Source: Basidiobolus meristosporus CBS 931.73
Taxonomy: Eukaryota > Basidiobolomycota > Basidiobolomycetes > Basidiobolales > Basidiobolaceae
Assembly: GCA_002104905.1 (NCBI GenBank)
Contig: MCFE01000861.1
Location: 1 to 29,867 of the forward strand
Reading direction: 5' to 3'
Length of the DNA stretch: 29,867 nucleotides
Position numbers and translations under genes: made by a program
The notes under the pieces: generated by a model
What the model was told of the DNA's origin: nothing
Database searches by the model: none
Seen by the model: only the letters and a program-made list of their open reading frames with translations
Part shown: in pieces, positions 9,942 through 19,025 of the stretch
How the letters are laid out: each line of letters starts with the position of its first letter
Position numbering within the stretch: position 1 is the first letter of the stretch

Positions 9942-10257
9942 ATGCTTCCACCGCAAATAGCCATTGATGATCACTTGATTGTACCCGCTGCATTCAACCC
10001 TAACCCTAGCACTAGCCCTCATTCGGACTCTTTTGGATGGCAATGTAAGGTGAGTGATCAGTGGAGTACCTATACGCTATATTCTGATATGTCTTCATTA
10101 TGTATATGTACTTCATTCATGTACCTCGGATGAGTGTTACACATCCCAGGTGTTTCATTACTCTACACCAGTTTGCGAGCACCTGCTCGGTAGAGACAAT
10201 CCGCTGATCAATGAAATCATTGGAATCTCACATCAGGAAGTCTCCCAAATGCCGTGA
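9942..10257 (+). CDS. Candidate two-exon small gene, unknown function
   Basis: Exon one (9942-10049, 36 codons) starts with ATG and ends at a good donor, AAG|GTGAGT. Exon two (10150-10257) follows an acceptor ACATCCCAG and remains open to a TGA. The 100-base intron is a normal fungal length, and both exons join in phase zero. The product would be 71 residues, starting MLPPQIAIDDHLIVPAAF, with a P/S/N-rich middle and ending GISHQEVSQMP. A weak TATA-like CTATAGTATT lies about 45 bases before the ATG. No family is recognised. The model rests on splice-site and phase agreement alone, and the gene could have further exons or be a relic. Confidence 0.35.
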
Positions 10258-11077
10258 CGCAAGTGGTGATCAGGCTGCAGCTGTGTCATATCACATCGTC
10301 TTTCCGCTATCGGTTTCTTCGAGTCAACTATTTATTGCTTACCCACAGAAATAGATGACTGGTTTTGGAAAGTGGTGCCAGCGGCAAAACACCTCCCACA
10401 AGCAGGCTTTCAGCGTTATGGTGGGATTCTGGCTATTTAACTGATATCAACGAGCCAATGTTGGAGCTGTAGTACAGGAGGATGAGCGCAAGATTGGAAG
10501 GCTCTGATGCTTTGTCCACCATTCAGATCAAGAATCTGCAGGAGACGTTGGCACACATCCCTGAGCCAAACTAAAGAAGATTTTTGGAAAGCTCTATCTT
10601 GTATCGTGAATGGTCGCTTCGTTCTTATTTTTGACCATCATGAACATCAATAGTGAATACAAATGTGCATACCAGAATGAGAGTGCATTTAGTGCTGCAT
10701 CCATTGATACAGATGATATGAATTCGAGAACCTTCAGTACATCACCAATTTATAAAGTTGTACACGCTTCTTTCCTACATCAATGCTCTAGAAACCCAGA
10801 TCACTTTTTAACTCCGGATCTGTGTGAGGACTGGAATCATGATTGATCGAGTTGTGCCAGGGAAGATATACAATTATTTCAAAATATTTATACTTATACC
10901 AGGAATATTGCCTCTGTTTCTACTCGTGTAGATTATTTTTGAATATTCTTCTCACCTGAAACTCAGTTTGGTTTCATTTGGTCCATTTCTTCTGCACCAT
11001 TCTTGAAATAATCATGCTGTACAAGCCAGGAAAAGTTGATCCTAATCCACTTAGTTGCTCTGTAACTTTAAACTTAC
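10258..11077. other. Relic-rich DNA without an intact gene
   Basis: Several short plus-strand frames read like protein but are cut by stops, for example around 10430-10570 (LTDINEPMLEL, DALSTIQIKNLQETL) and an ORF at 10610-10846. At about 11013-11060 the frame reads MLYKPGKVDPNPLS. This resembles the K/R-PGK-x-N-x-A-D-x-LS linker between RNase H and integrase of Ty3/gypsy elements, so a gypsy relic is possible. It is too short to name with confidence. Confidence 0.3.
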
Positions 11078-11343
11078 ACTTGTAAAAGCTTGAAATTCCA
11101 CCTAAATACTCACCTAACTTAGTCACTTAGATCATTACCTGCAAATCTTGGAGAATTCAGTCAAAGTTCCTTGTAAGGATTTACTTGGAGAAACTTCATG
11201 TACTGGGAACCTGATGTTTTAGTGAAAATATTCCCAGTAAATCCTAACAAAGAATTTTGTCTGATTCTTCCAAGATTTGTAGGTAATGATCAAAGTGACA
11301 ACCTCAGGTGAATATTTAGGTGCAATTACAAATTTTGATAGCA
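11078..11343. repeat. Head-to-head partial copia LTRs forming a long hairpin
   Basis: A plus-oriented LTR start (about 11078-11187, GAAATTCCACCTAAATACTC) runs directly into a minus-oriented partial LTR (about 11188-11343) ending in TAGGTGCAATTAC and AATTTTGATAGCA. The two arms of about 105 bases are imperfect inverted copies around a spacer of about 45 bases. Both LTRs lack their 3' (U5) parts. The structure would fold back strongly and reflects insertion or recombination between opposed copies. Confidence 0.8.
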
Positions 11344-11520
11344 CTCCCACTCATCCAAGTATTTGTATTAACTAGTCCTAATTGTGATCTGCAATATTCA
11401 GATTTGCCTCTAGCTAATGGTTTGGTTAATATGTCAGCAATCATTTCATCCATAGGATAGTAAGCTAAGTTAGCTAAGTTACTCTCCATAGCTTCACATA
11501 AGAAAGGCTGTCTAATATCT
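11344..11520 (-). pseudogene. Minus-strand copia pol 3' fragment
   Basis: Reading on the minus strand, this continues from the partial LTR into a polypurine tract (CTCCCACTC at 11344-11352) and the last 55 or so codons of pol, including the DEMIADI/TKPLA end box with stops and changes. It breaks off after GTCTAATATCT at 11511-11519, the same pol position at which another LTR sits in the element at 14.4-17.7 kb. Confidence 0.75.
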
Positions 11521-11538
11521 GCAACACTCTTACAAACA
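11521..11538 (+). repeat. 18-bp LTR tail at the 5' end of the plus-strand element
   Basis: GCAACACTCTTACAAACA resembles the last bases of the family LTR (CCAAGACTCTTACAACA) with one extra A. Nearly all of this 5' LTR is missing, so the element has lost its own promoter. Confidence 0.65.
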
Positions 11539-11539
11539 T

Positions 11540-11552
11540 GTTATGAGCCCTG
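11540..11552 (+). promoter_or_regulatory. Primer-binding site, initiator tRNA-Met anticodon arm
   Basis: GTTATGAGCCCTG begins one base after the LTR tail. Its complement, CAGGGCTCATAAC, equals the 5' side of the anticodon stem and the anticodon loop (CAU) of fungal initiator tRNA-Met. This implies priming by a half-tRNA, as known for Drosophila copia and yeast Ty5, rather than by the tRNA 3' end. Confidence 0.75.
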
Positions 11553-11589
11553 AGTTGTCAATCTCTGCAATGCTACCACTGCTATTGCT

Positions 11590-12480
11590 TTGTATTTTTC
11601 ATTCTGCTGAAAAGTTGGATGGTTCCAACTACCAAGTGTAGTAGGTGAAGATCAAGATACTGCTACAAGAAAGTGGCCTTTGGGATATTGTTGTGGGAAA
11701 AGATTGCCCTTCTAAAATGGGGGAGAGGATGCCTTAGATTACCAGAAGAAGAACAAAGTGCCTTCAACTGTATTTGCCTTAATGTCTAAGGACAACATTG
11801 CTAATTCAATGCACAAGAGCAAGAACAGCAAAGAATGCTTGGAAGGCACTAGTGAACACATACCAGTCATGTTCTGCTGCTAAGAAAATGTATATTAGAC
11901 AGAAATTATTTACTACTAAGATGATGCCAGGAGAAGATGTTCAATATCTAAATTACCCTGCTGGTGGATGAGGTGGAATCTGTGGGCATACCACCTACTG
12001 ATGAGAATGTGTAGATCTGATATGATGATTGAACAGTAGATTATGTTTCACTATGCCTGAATAGTATATACTCTGGCATACACGTAATAGTTGATCAGAA
12101 TGTGTGCACTATCATGTGGTATCAGTCCACATTGGTAGTCCAGAATTGAAGTATGATTAGTACCATATGAATAAATTACACATATAGTACATGATAGATG
12201 ACATCACCAGTATCTGATCAGAATTAAGATAATAATACATAAGCACCAATAATATAGAGAAGGTAGAGCATGCTTCAAGAAGCAACAATAACCAACAAAG
12301 GAGGTACTCAAGACCCTTTAAAGGCAACAATGACTTGTTTTACAACTACTGCTAAGGGAAAGGACACACATCAGACTGGTACCTTAAAAGGGAGATAATC
12401 AGCATAAAAAACCTTAATATGCAAATGCTACAACAGCTGAAGATAGAATATTTATATCTCTGCTGAATATGACCACAATC
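11590..12480 (+). pseudogene. Copia gag with degenerate zinc knuckle
   Basis: This is the capsid region of the plus-strand element. Translation in pieces gives LDGSNYQVW, LLQESGLWDIVVGKDCP, then NAWKALVNTYQS and MYIRQKLFTTKMMPGEDVQYL-like sequence. This is the gag arrangement of copia elements (UBN2-type capsid). Near 12331-12390 the frame reads FYNYC, then a stop, then GKGHTSDWYLKR, a broken CCHC nucleic-acid-binding knuckle in which the last Cys is now Trp. Stops and shifts occur throughout (for example around 11735 and 11960-12010), so no capsid protein can be made from this copy. Confidence 0.8.
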
Positions 12481-13870
12481 CAGTATTTTCAGTCAAGCTG
12501 TATTGACTCTGGAGTATCTCAATACTTTTACACACCAAAAAGAACTTTTAACCCAATATTAAGATATTCCAATTAAGAAGCTTTTCATGGGTGACAATAG
12601 AACACTTTATGCAGTTGGAAAAAGATCTATCCAAGCAGCCCTCAGGAGTGGTGAAGGATGCCATAGACTTACCATCAAAGAAGTACTCCACGTACCAGAA
12701 ATAGCCAAGAACCTACTCTCTGTAAGCAAGGCCACAGCAGAAGGACTCAGTTATGGCTTTGATACTTCTGGATGCAGGATCACTGATCAAAATGGTACCC
12801 ACATTGCTTTGTGTATCAGAGATCAGAATCCATACAAGTTGACTTATACTCCATCATATCTGGAAGCCCATATATGTAGCTTGAACAAAGAAACACCAAT
12901 GCATTGGCACAGGATATATGAACACATCAATTTTGACTATTTGCTCAAAATGATCAAAGATACACTAATTTCCAGGGTAAAAATTGATTGCCTAGCTAAT
13001 TTGGAGCACTGTGAAGCCTGCATATATGGAAAACAAGCTAGACAACTGTTCAAGAGCACTGGGTTGATCAAAGCTAAGAAAAAATTAGACCTAACTCACT
13101 CAGATCTGTGTGGACCTATGCAAAACTTATCATTAGGCAGAATGATGTGATAATCACTCTTATCAATGTTTATACAAGATATTTGTGAGTCTACTTCATT
13201 GAGAGAAAGGAAGAAGCGCTGTCTAAGCTCAGGGAGTTTAAAGCCATGGTGGAAAGATGAACAGGTGAAAAAGTCAGGAAATATGCTCCAACAATGGTGG
13301 AAAGTATATCTCAAACTCTTCATCCACTTCTGCAAAATTAATGGGAAAAAGCAAGAGACTACTGTGCCATACTTCCCACAGCAAAATGCAGTAACAGAAC
13401 ATGCAAACAGATCAACAAAGGATATGGCAAGTTCTACAATCCATCATCAAAAATTTTCCTATGATTGTTGGGCAGAATCAGTTGCCACAGCTGTATACCT
13501 TAAAGATAGGAGTTATAACAGAATACTTTGATATTCTACCCCATTTGAAGCATGGTATGGATACAGACCAAATGCAGAACATCTAATAATATTTGGGAAA
13601 CTTCCCAGAAAACAGTCAAAACTTGAGCCAAAAAGTGTAAAATGCATATATTTAGGCTACTGCAATGAGAGTAAAGCATACAGACTCTACAATACCAAAG
13701 CAAGGAAGCTGATGGAGTCCAGGGATGTGCTGTTTGATGAAAATTCAAAATTTTCACAAAAAATGAAATCAGATTCTGACAAAAATTTGATCTTGAGTCC
13801 ACCAATAGTTGGGATTGAATCAGAGCAAAATAATAAAGTTTTTTTACTCCAGAGGACCCTGAAACCATAG
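12481..13870 (+). pseudogene. Copia protease and integrase region
   Basis: The protease active-site triplet Asp-Ser-Gly is at 12505-12513 in the context CIDSGVSQYF. It is followed by GDNRTLYAVGKRSI and VLHVPEIAKNLLSVSK, as in copia proteases. The integrase zinc-binding region (HWHRIYEHIN, then CEACIYGKQ) lies at 12900-13050, and the catalytic core begins LDLTHSDLCGPM. Stops at 13148-13153, a stop at 13529 and frame changes around 13160-13300 break it. The later part is still clear: QETTVPYFPQQNAV, FEAWYGYRP and the LGYCNESKAYRLY C-terminal module. Its relation to the minus element at 17.0-17.7 kb is plain from near-identical motifs. Confidence 0.88.
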
Positions 13871-14359
13871 TTCAGCCTGAGGCAGTGCCCAGTAATATTT
13901 TAGAAGTGATCATTCTAGTATCAAATGCCCAGAGATCCAACTAGACAAGTAATAGCACAAATACTATATCAATGAGGGTACAAACTTAGCCTATGCCTAT
14001 TCAGTCCAAATTGATGAACCTCAGACTGTAAATAAATCCCTAAATAGGCCTCAGACAAAGCTTTGAAGATCTGCAATGACTGCGGAGTATCAGGCCCTGT
14101 TAGAAATCACACTTGGGACTTGGTCAAATCACCAATTAGCCAAAAATCAATTGGATGCAGATGGGTCTTCAAGACAAAACGCAAGGCTGATTGTACAATT
14201 GAAATATGCAAAGCAAGACTTGTGGCCAAAGTATACTCTCAAACAAAAGACCTTGACTATATTGAGACCTTTGCACCAGTAGCCAAGTTTAATTCCATCA
14301 GATTAATATTAGCAGTTGCAGCCAAATAAAGTTTTTATATATCAAATGGATGTAAAAAC
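13871..14359 (+). pseudogene. Copia RT start, truncated by an opposed element
   Basis: After a degraded linker, 14063-14329 encodes the RT entry domain: [36 protein letters not shown] and [17 protein letters not shown] stop follows at 14327-14329 and recognisable sequence continues only to about 14359 (QMDVKTA region). There the LTR of a minus-strand element begins. The catalytic YVDD part of this copy is therefore absent. Confidence 0.87.
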
Positions 14360-14708
14360 CGCTGTAAGAGTCTAGGAGCTATTGGAAGTGATTTGCAAGT
14401 ACAAGTAGATTATGTGGTTTTCACTTGATGAATTATTGAATGTAAAAGTAGTTTTATACTTTCACATGGACTTGGCATAACAAGCACACAAAGCAGGTTA
14501 AGGAAGGTCCCAAGAACATGTGTGCACAGTTTAAGGCTGTTTGGACACCATTGAGAATTTTTATGTTCTGGGTACCTGGTATTTTGGTGAAAATATTCTA
14601 AGTAAACTCCGACAAGGAATTTGGTCAGTATTCTCTGGTATTTGAAGGTAATGCTCAAAGTGACTAAGTTAGGTCAATATTTAGGTGGAATTACAAATTT
14701 TTACAACA
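14360..14708 (-). repeat. 3' LTR of the minus-strand copia element
   Basis: This full-size 349-bp LTR lies in inverse orientation and ends ATTTTTACAACA at 14708. Its outer end reads CGCTGTAAGAG in place of TGTTGTAAGAG, so two C/T changes, or loss of the first three bases, blur the junction with the plus-strand element. The polypurine tract of its element follows at 14709-14717 as CTCCCACTC. Confidence 0.88.
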
Positions 14709-16700
14709 CTCCCACTCAGCTAAATGTTCATACTGACTAGTCCTAATCTTGACCTAAGATATTCAAACTTGTCTCTAGCTAATGGTTTGGTCAATATATC
14801 TGCAATCATTTCATCTGAAGGACAGTAAGCTAAGCTAACCAAGTTGCTCTCTATAGCTTCACGTGTGAAATGATGTCTAATATCTTGTAAAGATTTGTAA
14901 TTCCACCTAAATATTCACCTAACTTAGTCACTTAGATCATTACCCTCAGATCCTAGAGAATACTGACCAAATTCCTTGTTGGGATTTGCTTAGAATATTT
15001 TCATCAAAATACCAGGTACCCAGAACATGAAAATTCTCAAAGTTGTCCAAACAGCCCCAAACTTTGCACGCATGTTCTTGGGACCTTTCTTAACCTATTC
15101 TATGTGATTTGTAATGCCAAGACCAGGTAAAAGTATAAATACTACTTTTACATTTGATAAATCATTAAGTGAAAACCACATAATCTACTTGTTCTCCCAA
15201 TCACTTCCAATATCCCTAAGACTCTTACAACATAATATCTATGCGCTTAGTTGTGGCATGAAAAGTTGGATTTCTACCTAATTGTATGCATCCTTGATTA
15301 TCTTGAAATGAAGTAATAGGCGTTTTTTGACATAGGCCTAAATCTGCAAAAAGCCTTCTTAACTATATTTCTCCTTTTGTAGCTTCCCAGGCTGCCATGC
15401 ACACTGCTTCTGTGGCAGAAAGTGCTATAGTTAGTTGCTTTCTTGAATTCCATGAATTTGCTCCTTTACACTAACGTAAGGTGTGTCCAGTGGTGGATCT
15501 TCTGTGTTCCAAATTTTGTCCCCAATCAGCATCAGAGTATCCCACAAGATCCTGTTCTGAATTCTTATAGTTGTATCTTAAGCAGATATCAGCAGTTCCT
15601 TTTAGGTATCTCAAATCTGCTTAACTGCTGCAATATGATCAGATCCATAGTTCTGATTATGCTGGCTGACAACTCCCACTGAATATGAGATATCAGGACA
15701 TGTTCCAAGCATGATATACATTAGATTGTCAACCATAGATTGATAAGGAAAGTCAGGGCTTTCAGATGGCTCCAAGCTCTCTTGATTTGGTTGATTTTTG
15801 ACCAAGTAAGGTTGGTCTCCATTGGGGTAGCTGCCAATTTACAGTCTTCCATTTGGTACTTCTTTAATAAATCTTAAATATACCTGGATTGGCTCAGGGT
15901 GATAGTCTGCGTACTTCTGTCTATGGAGAACTTAACCCCTAAGTAGTAAATGGGTTCTCCCAGATTGGGCATCTTGAACTCCTTAGATAGGTAAAGTTTA
16001 CTCTCTTGCAATGTGGCTAGGTTATTGGTGGCTATAATAAGATTATCCACATATAGAGCTAATAGAACTAGATTTGCCCTTTCTGGCTTATAGTATATAC
16101 TATGGTCAGCATTACTCCTTTTGAAACTCAAAGATTCCAAACAAGAATCTATTGTGCAATTCCAGGCTCTTGGTGATTGTCTGAGACCATATAGAGACTT
16201 TTAAGCTTGCACACCAAGTGGGGGTTATCTTGGTCAACTAGCCTAACAGGCTGGTCCATATACACATCCTCATCAAGCTCTCCATTCAGAAATGCAGCCT
16301 TTTCATCCATTTGATGAACAAAAAACTTATATTTGGCTGCAATAGCCAATATCAATCTGATGGAATTAAACTTGGCCACTAGTGCAAAGGTCTCAGTATA
16401 GTCAATGGCTTTTGTTTGAGAGTATCTTTTGGCCACAATTCTTGCTTTGTATCTTTCAACTGTACCATCAGCCTTGTATTTTGTTTTGAAGACCCATCTG
16501 CATCCATTTGACTTTTGGTTAATTGGTAACTTATTCCATTAGGGCCTGAGATTCATCAGTCATTGCACATCTCCAAAACTTTGTCTGAGGGCTATTTAGG
16601 GGCTTTTTTACAGTCTGAGGCTCATCAATATGGACTGAATAGGCATAGGCCAAGTTTGTACCCTCATTGATATAGTAACTTGGCTATTTCTTGTCCAGTT
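14709..16700 (-). pseudogene. Minus-strand copia pol: RT and RNase H, interrupted by a solo LTR
   Basis: Read from right to left, 16436-16149 encodes the RT entry ([27 protein letters not shown]), and 16140-15874 encodes the palm. The active-site box here is YVDN (16042-16053), not YVDD, so the second catalytic Asp is lost. 15805-15611 encodes the PDISYSVGV and GSDHIAAVK segments, followed by a damaged RNase H. The C-terminal TKPL box lies near 14770-14790, before the LTR. A solo LTR at 14883-15232 splits the RNase H region. The A-run before the SLYG motif has four bases rather than the five needed to keep the frame, the same loss as in the element at the left edge. The copy is inactive. Confidence 0.9.
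14883..15232 (+). repeat. Solo LTR nested in the minus-strand element
   Basis: This 350-bp LTR is opposite in orientation to its host element. TAATA occurs on both sides (14878-14882 and 15233-15237), giving a 5-bp target duplication. The next bases TCT also match, so the repeated flank is up to 8 bases if the LTR lost its first bases. Removing it restores continuous host pol sequence. Confidence 0.9.
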
Positions 16701-16705
16701 GGATC

Positions 16706-17037
16706 TGTTGTAAAAATTTGTAATTCCACCTAAATATTCACCTAACTTAGTAGCTTAGATCATTACCCTTAAATCCTAGAGAATACTGACCATATTCCTT
16801 GTTGGGATTTACTTAGAATATTTACCCAGAACATGAAAATTAGATAAGTTGTCCAAACAGCCCTCAACTTTGCACACATGTTCTTAGGACCTTCCTTAAC
16901 CTATTCTATGTGTTTGTAATGCCAAGACCAGGTAAAAGTATAAATACTACTTTTACATTCAATAAATCATTAAGTGAAAACCACATAATCTACTTGTTCT
17001 CCAAATCACTTCCAATATCTCGAAGACTCTTACAACA
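16706..17037 (+). repeat. Second solo LTR nested in the minus-strand element
   Basis: This 332-bp LTR runs from TGTTGTAAAAA to TTACAACA and is flanked by a perfect target duplication GGATC (16701-16705 and 17038-17042). It lacks about 17 bases around 16822, where other copies have a TTTCACCAAAATACC-type segment. Host pol sequence resumes in register on both sides. Confidence 0.93.
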
Positions 17038-17694
17038 GGATCTCCAGGCATTAGATACTGGAATAATCACTTCTGGGATATTCCTGGGCACTGATTCAGG
17101 CTGAACCATGGTGGTAGAGTCCTCTGGAGTGAAATAATCTTTGTTGTTTTGCTCTGATTCAATTCTGACAATTGGTGGACTTGAGACAAGATTTTTGTGA
17201 TCATCTGATGTCATATTTTGTGGGAATTTTGAATTTTCATCAAACATCACATCCCTGGACTCAATCAGCTTCCTTGCTTTGGTAATGTAGAGTCTGTATG
17301 CTTTACTCTCATTGCAGTAGCCCAAAAATATTCATTTTACACTTTTTGGCTCAAATTTTGACTGATTTCTGGGCAGTCTCCTGGCATATGCTGTGCATCC
17401 AAATATTATTAGATGTTCTGCACATGGTCTGTATCCATACCATGCTTCAAATGGAGTAGAATCACAGAGTATTATGTTATAACTCCTATTTTTAAGGTAT
17501 ACAGCTGTGGCAATTGATTCTGTCAAAAAATCATAGAATAATTTTTGATCATGGATCATAGATCTTGCCATATCAATTATTGATCTGCTTGCACATTCTG
17601 CTACTCCATTTTGCTGTGGGGAGTATGGTACAGTAGTTTCTTGCTTTATCCCATGAACTTTGCAGAGGTGGATGAAGAGTTTTGAGGTATATTC
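17038..17694 (-). pseudogene. Minus-strand copia pol: integrase part
   Basis: Read from right to left, this encodes the integrase core EYTSKLFIHLCKVHGIKQETT, VPYSPQQNGVAECASRS, FEAWYGYRPCAEHLIIFGCTA and the LGYCNESKAYRLY module, with a stop near 17326-17331. It is better preserved than the plus-strand copy. It is cut at the integrase core by the LTR beginning at 17695. The protease and gag that should follow to the right are not present there, so the 5' part of this element is lost. Confidence 0.9.
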
Positions 17695-18042
17695 TGTGGT
17701 AAACAATTTGTATTCCACCTAAATATTCACCTAACTTAGTCACTTAGATCATTACCTTCAAATCCTAGAGAATACTGACCAAATTCCTTGTCTGGACTTA
17801 CTTAGAATTTTTTCACCAAAATACCAAGTACCCAGAGAATGAAAATTCTCCAAGTTGACAAACAGCCCCAAACTTTGCACACATGTTCTTGGGACTTTCT
17901 TTAACCTATTCTACATGTTTGTTATGCCAAGACTATGTGAAAGTATAAATACTACTCTTACATTCAATAAATCATCAAGTGAAAGCCACAGAATCTACTT
18001 GTCTTCCCAGTCACTTCCAATATCTCCAAGACTCTTACAGCA
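17695..18042 (+). repeat. LTR 1 of a three-LTR array
   Basis: It starts TGTGGTAAAC after TATTC in the integrase sequence and ends ACTCTTACAGCA. The bases directly after it are not TATTC but a pol 3' tail, so this is not a simple solo insertion. Confidence 0.87.
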
Positions 18043-18084
18043 AAAATTAGTACTAGTCATTATGAGCATTTTGTTGAGCAGGTG
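18043..18084 (+). pseudogene. 42-bp copia pol tail
   Basis: This short piece matches the last pol codons and polypurine tract of the left-edge element (AAAATTAGTACTAGTCATTA against AAAATTAGGACTAGTCAGTA). It lies between two LTRs with no primer-binding site, so the internal region between them is almost wholly deleted. Confidence 0.85.
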
Positions 18085-18431
18085 TGTTGCAAAAGTTTGT
18101 AATTCCACCTGAGTATTCACCCAGCTTAGTTACTTAGATCATAATCTACAAATCTCAGAGAATACTGACCAAATTTCTTCTCAGGATTGATTTAGAGCAT
18201 TTTCACCAAAATATCAGGTATCTAGAACATGAAAATTCTCAAAGTTGTCCAAGCAGCCCCAGACTTGCACACCTGTTCTTGGGACCTGCCTAAACATATT
18301 TTATGTGTTTTTTATGCCCAGACCATGTAAAAGTATAAATACTCCTTTTACATTCAATAAATTGTTAAGTTAAAGCCTCATAATTATATGTTCTTCCAAT
18401 TACTTCCAGTATCTCCCAGACTCTTATAACA
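18085..18431 (+). repeat. LTR 2 of the array
   Basis: This 347-bp LTR runs from TGTTGCAAAAG to TCTTATAACA. It is more diverged than the nested solo LTRs, with several substitutions in both the TATA-bearing and terminal parts. Confidence 0.88.
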
Positions 18432-18519
18432 ATATTCACTAAACCATTAGCTAAAGACAAATTTGAATATCTTAGGTCACAACTGGACTTTTCAGTACAA
18501 GCATTCAGTTGAGTAGGAG
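18432..18519 (+). pseudogene. 88-bp copia pol tail
   Basis: It encodes the end box TKPLAKDKFEYLRSQL and reaches the polypurine tract GAGTAGGAG. It overlaps in content with the 42-bp tail at 18043, so the two tails come from different element copies. Confidence 0.87.
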
Positions 18520-18868
18520 TGTTGTAAAAGTTTGGAATTCCACCTAAATACTCACCTTACTAAGTCACATAGATCATTACCTACAGATTCTTGAGAACTC
18601 TGACTAGATTCCTTGCTGAGAATTGCTTTGAATATACTTACCAAAACATCTGGTACCCAGAACATAAAGTTTTGCAAACCTCTACAAACAGCCCTCAACT
18701 TTGCAAACATGCTCCTGAGATTTTTCTGAGCATATTATATGTGTTTTCTTTGCTGAGACCATGTAATGGTATTGATATCACTTTTGTATCTAATAAATTA
18801 TCAAGTGAAGGCCACAGAGTTTGCTTGCTCTCCCAATAACTTTCATTATCTCCAAGAATTTTAGAACC
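18520..18868 (+). repeat. LTR 3 of the array
   Basis: It starts TGTTGTAAAAG and ends near TTTTAGAAC, a degraded form of the usual CTTACAACA end. It is the most diverged of the three array LTRs. Confidence 0.82.
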
Positions 18869-18894
18869 TGCACTTGGGATCCTCATTAGCAAGC

Positions 18895-19025
18895 TTCATG
18901 GGCTTGTTTTGCCAACACCTTACTATAGTGTAAATATCACTTTATACTCCATAGATCATTTAGCAAAAACTGCATAATCTACTGGTCCTCCCAATCACTT
19001 CCAATAGCTCCCAAGCTTCCACCAC
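18895..19025 (+). repeat. Partial, diverged LTR 3' half
   Basis: CATAATCTACTGGTCCTCCC, then AATCACTTCCAATAGCTCCC, then an ACCACA end match the U5 half of the family LTR. The U3 half is missing. Confidence 0.65.

Noticed and set aside
10001-10020. Telomere-like CCCTAACCCTAGC
   Set aside because: There are only about two imperfect units, lying inside a coding-like exon, and no array.
16910-17104. ORFs reading MFVMPRPGKSINTT through LTRs (also 1582, 17855 and 19351 minus)
   Set aside because: They are open frames inside LTR sequence, recurring only because the LTR recurs.
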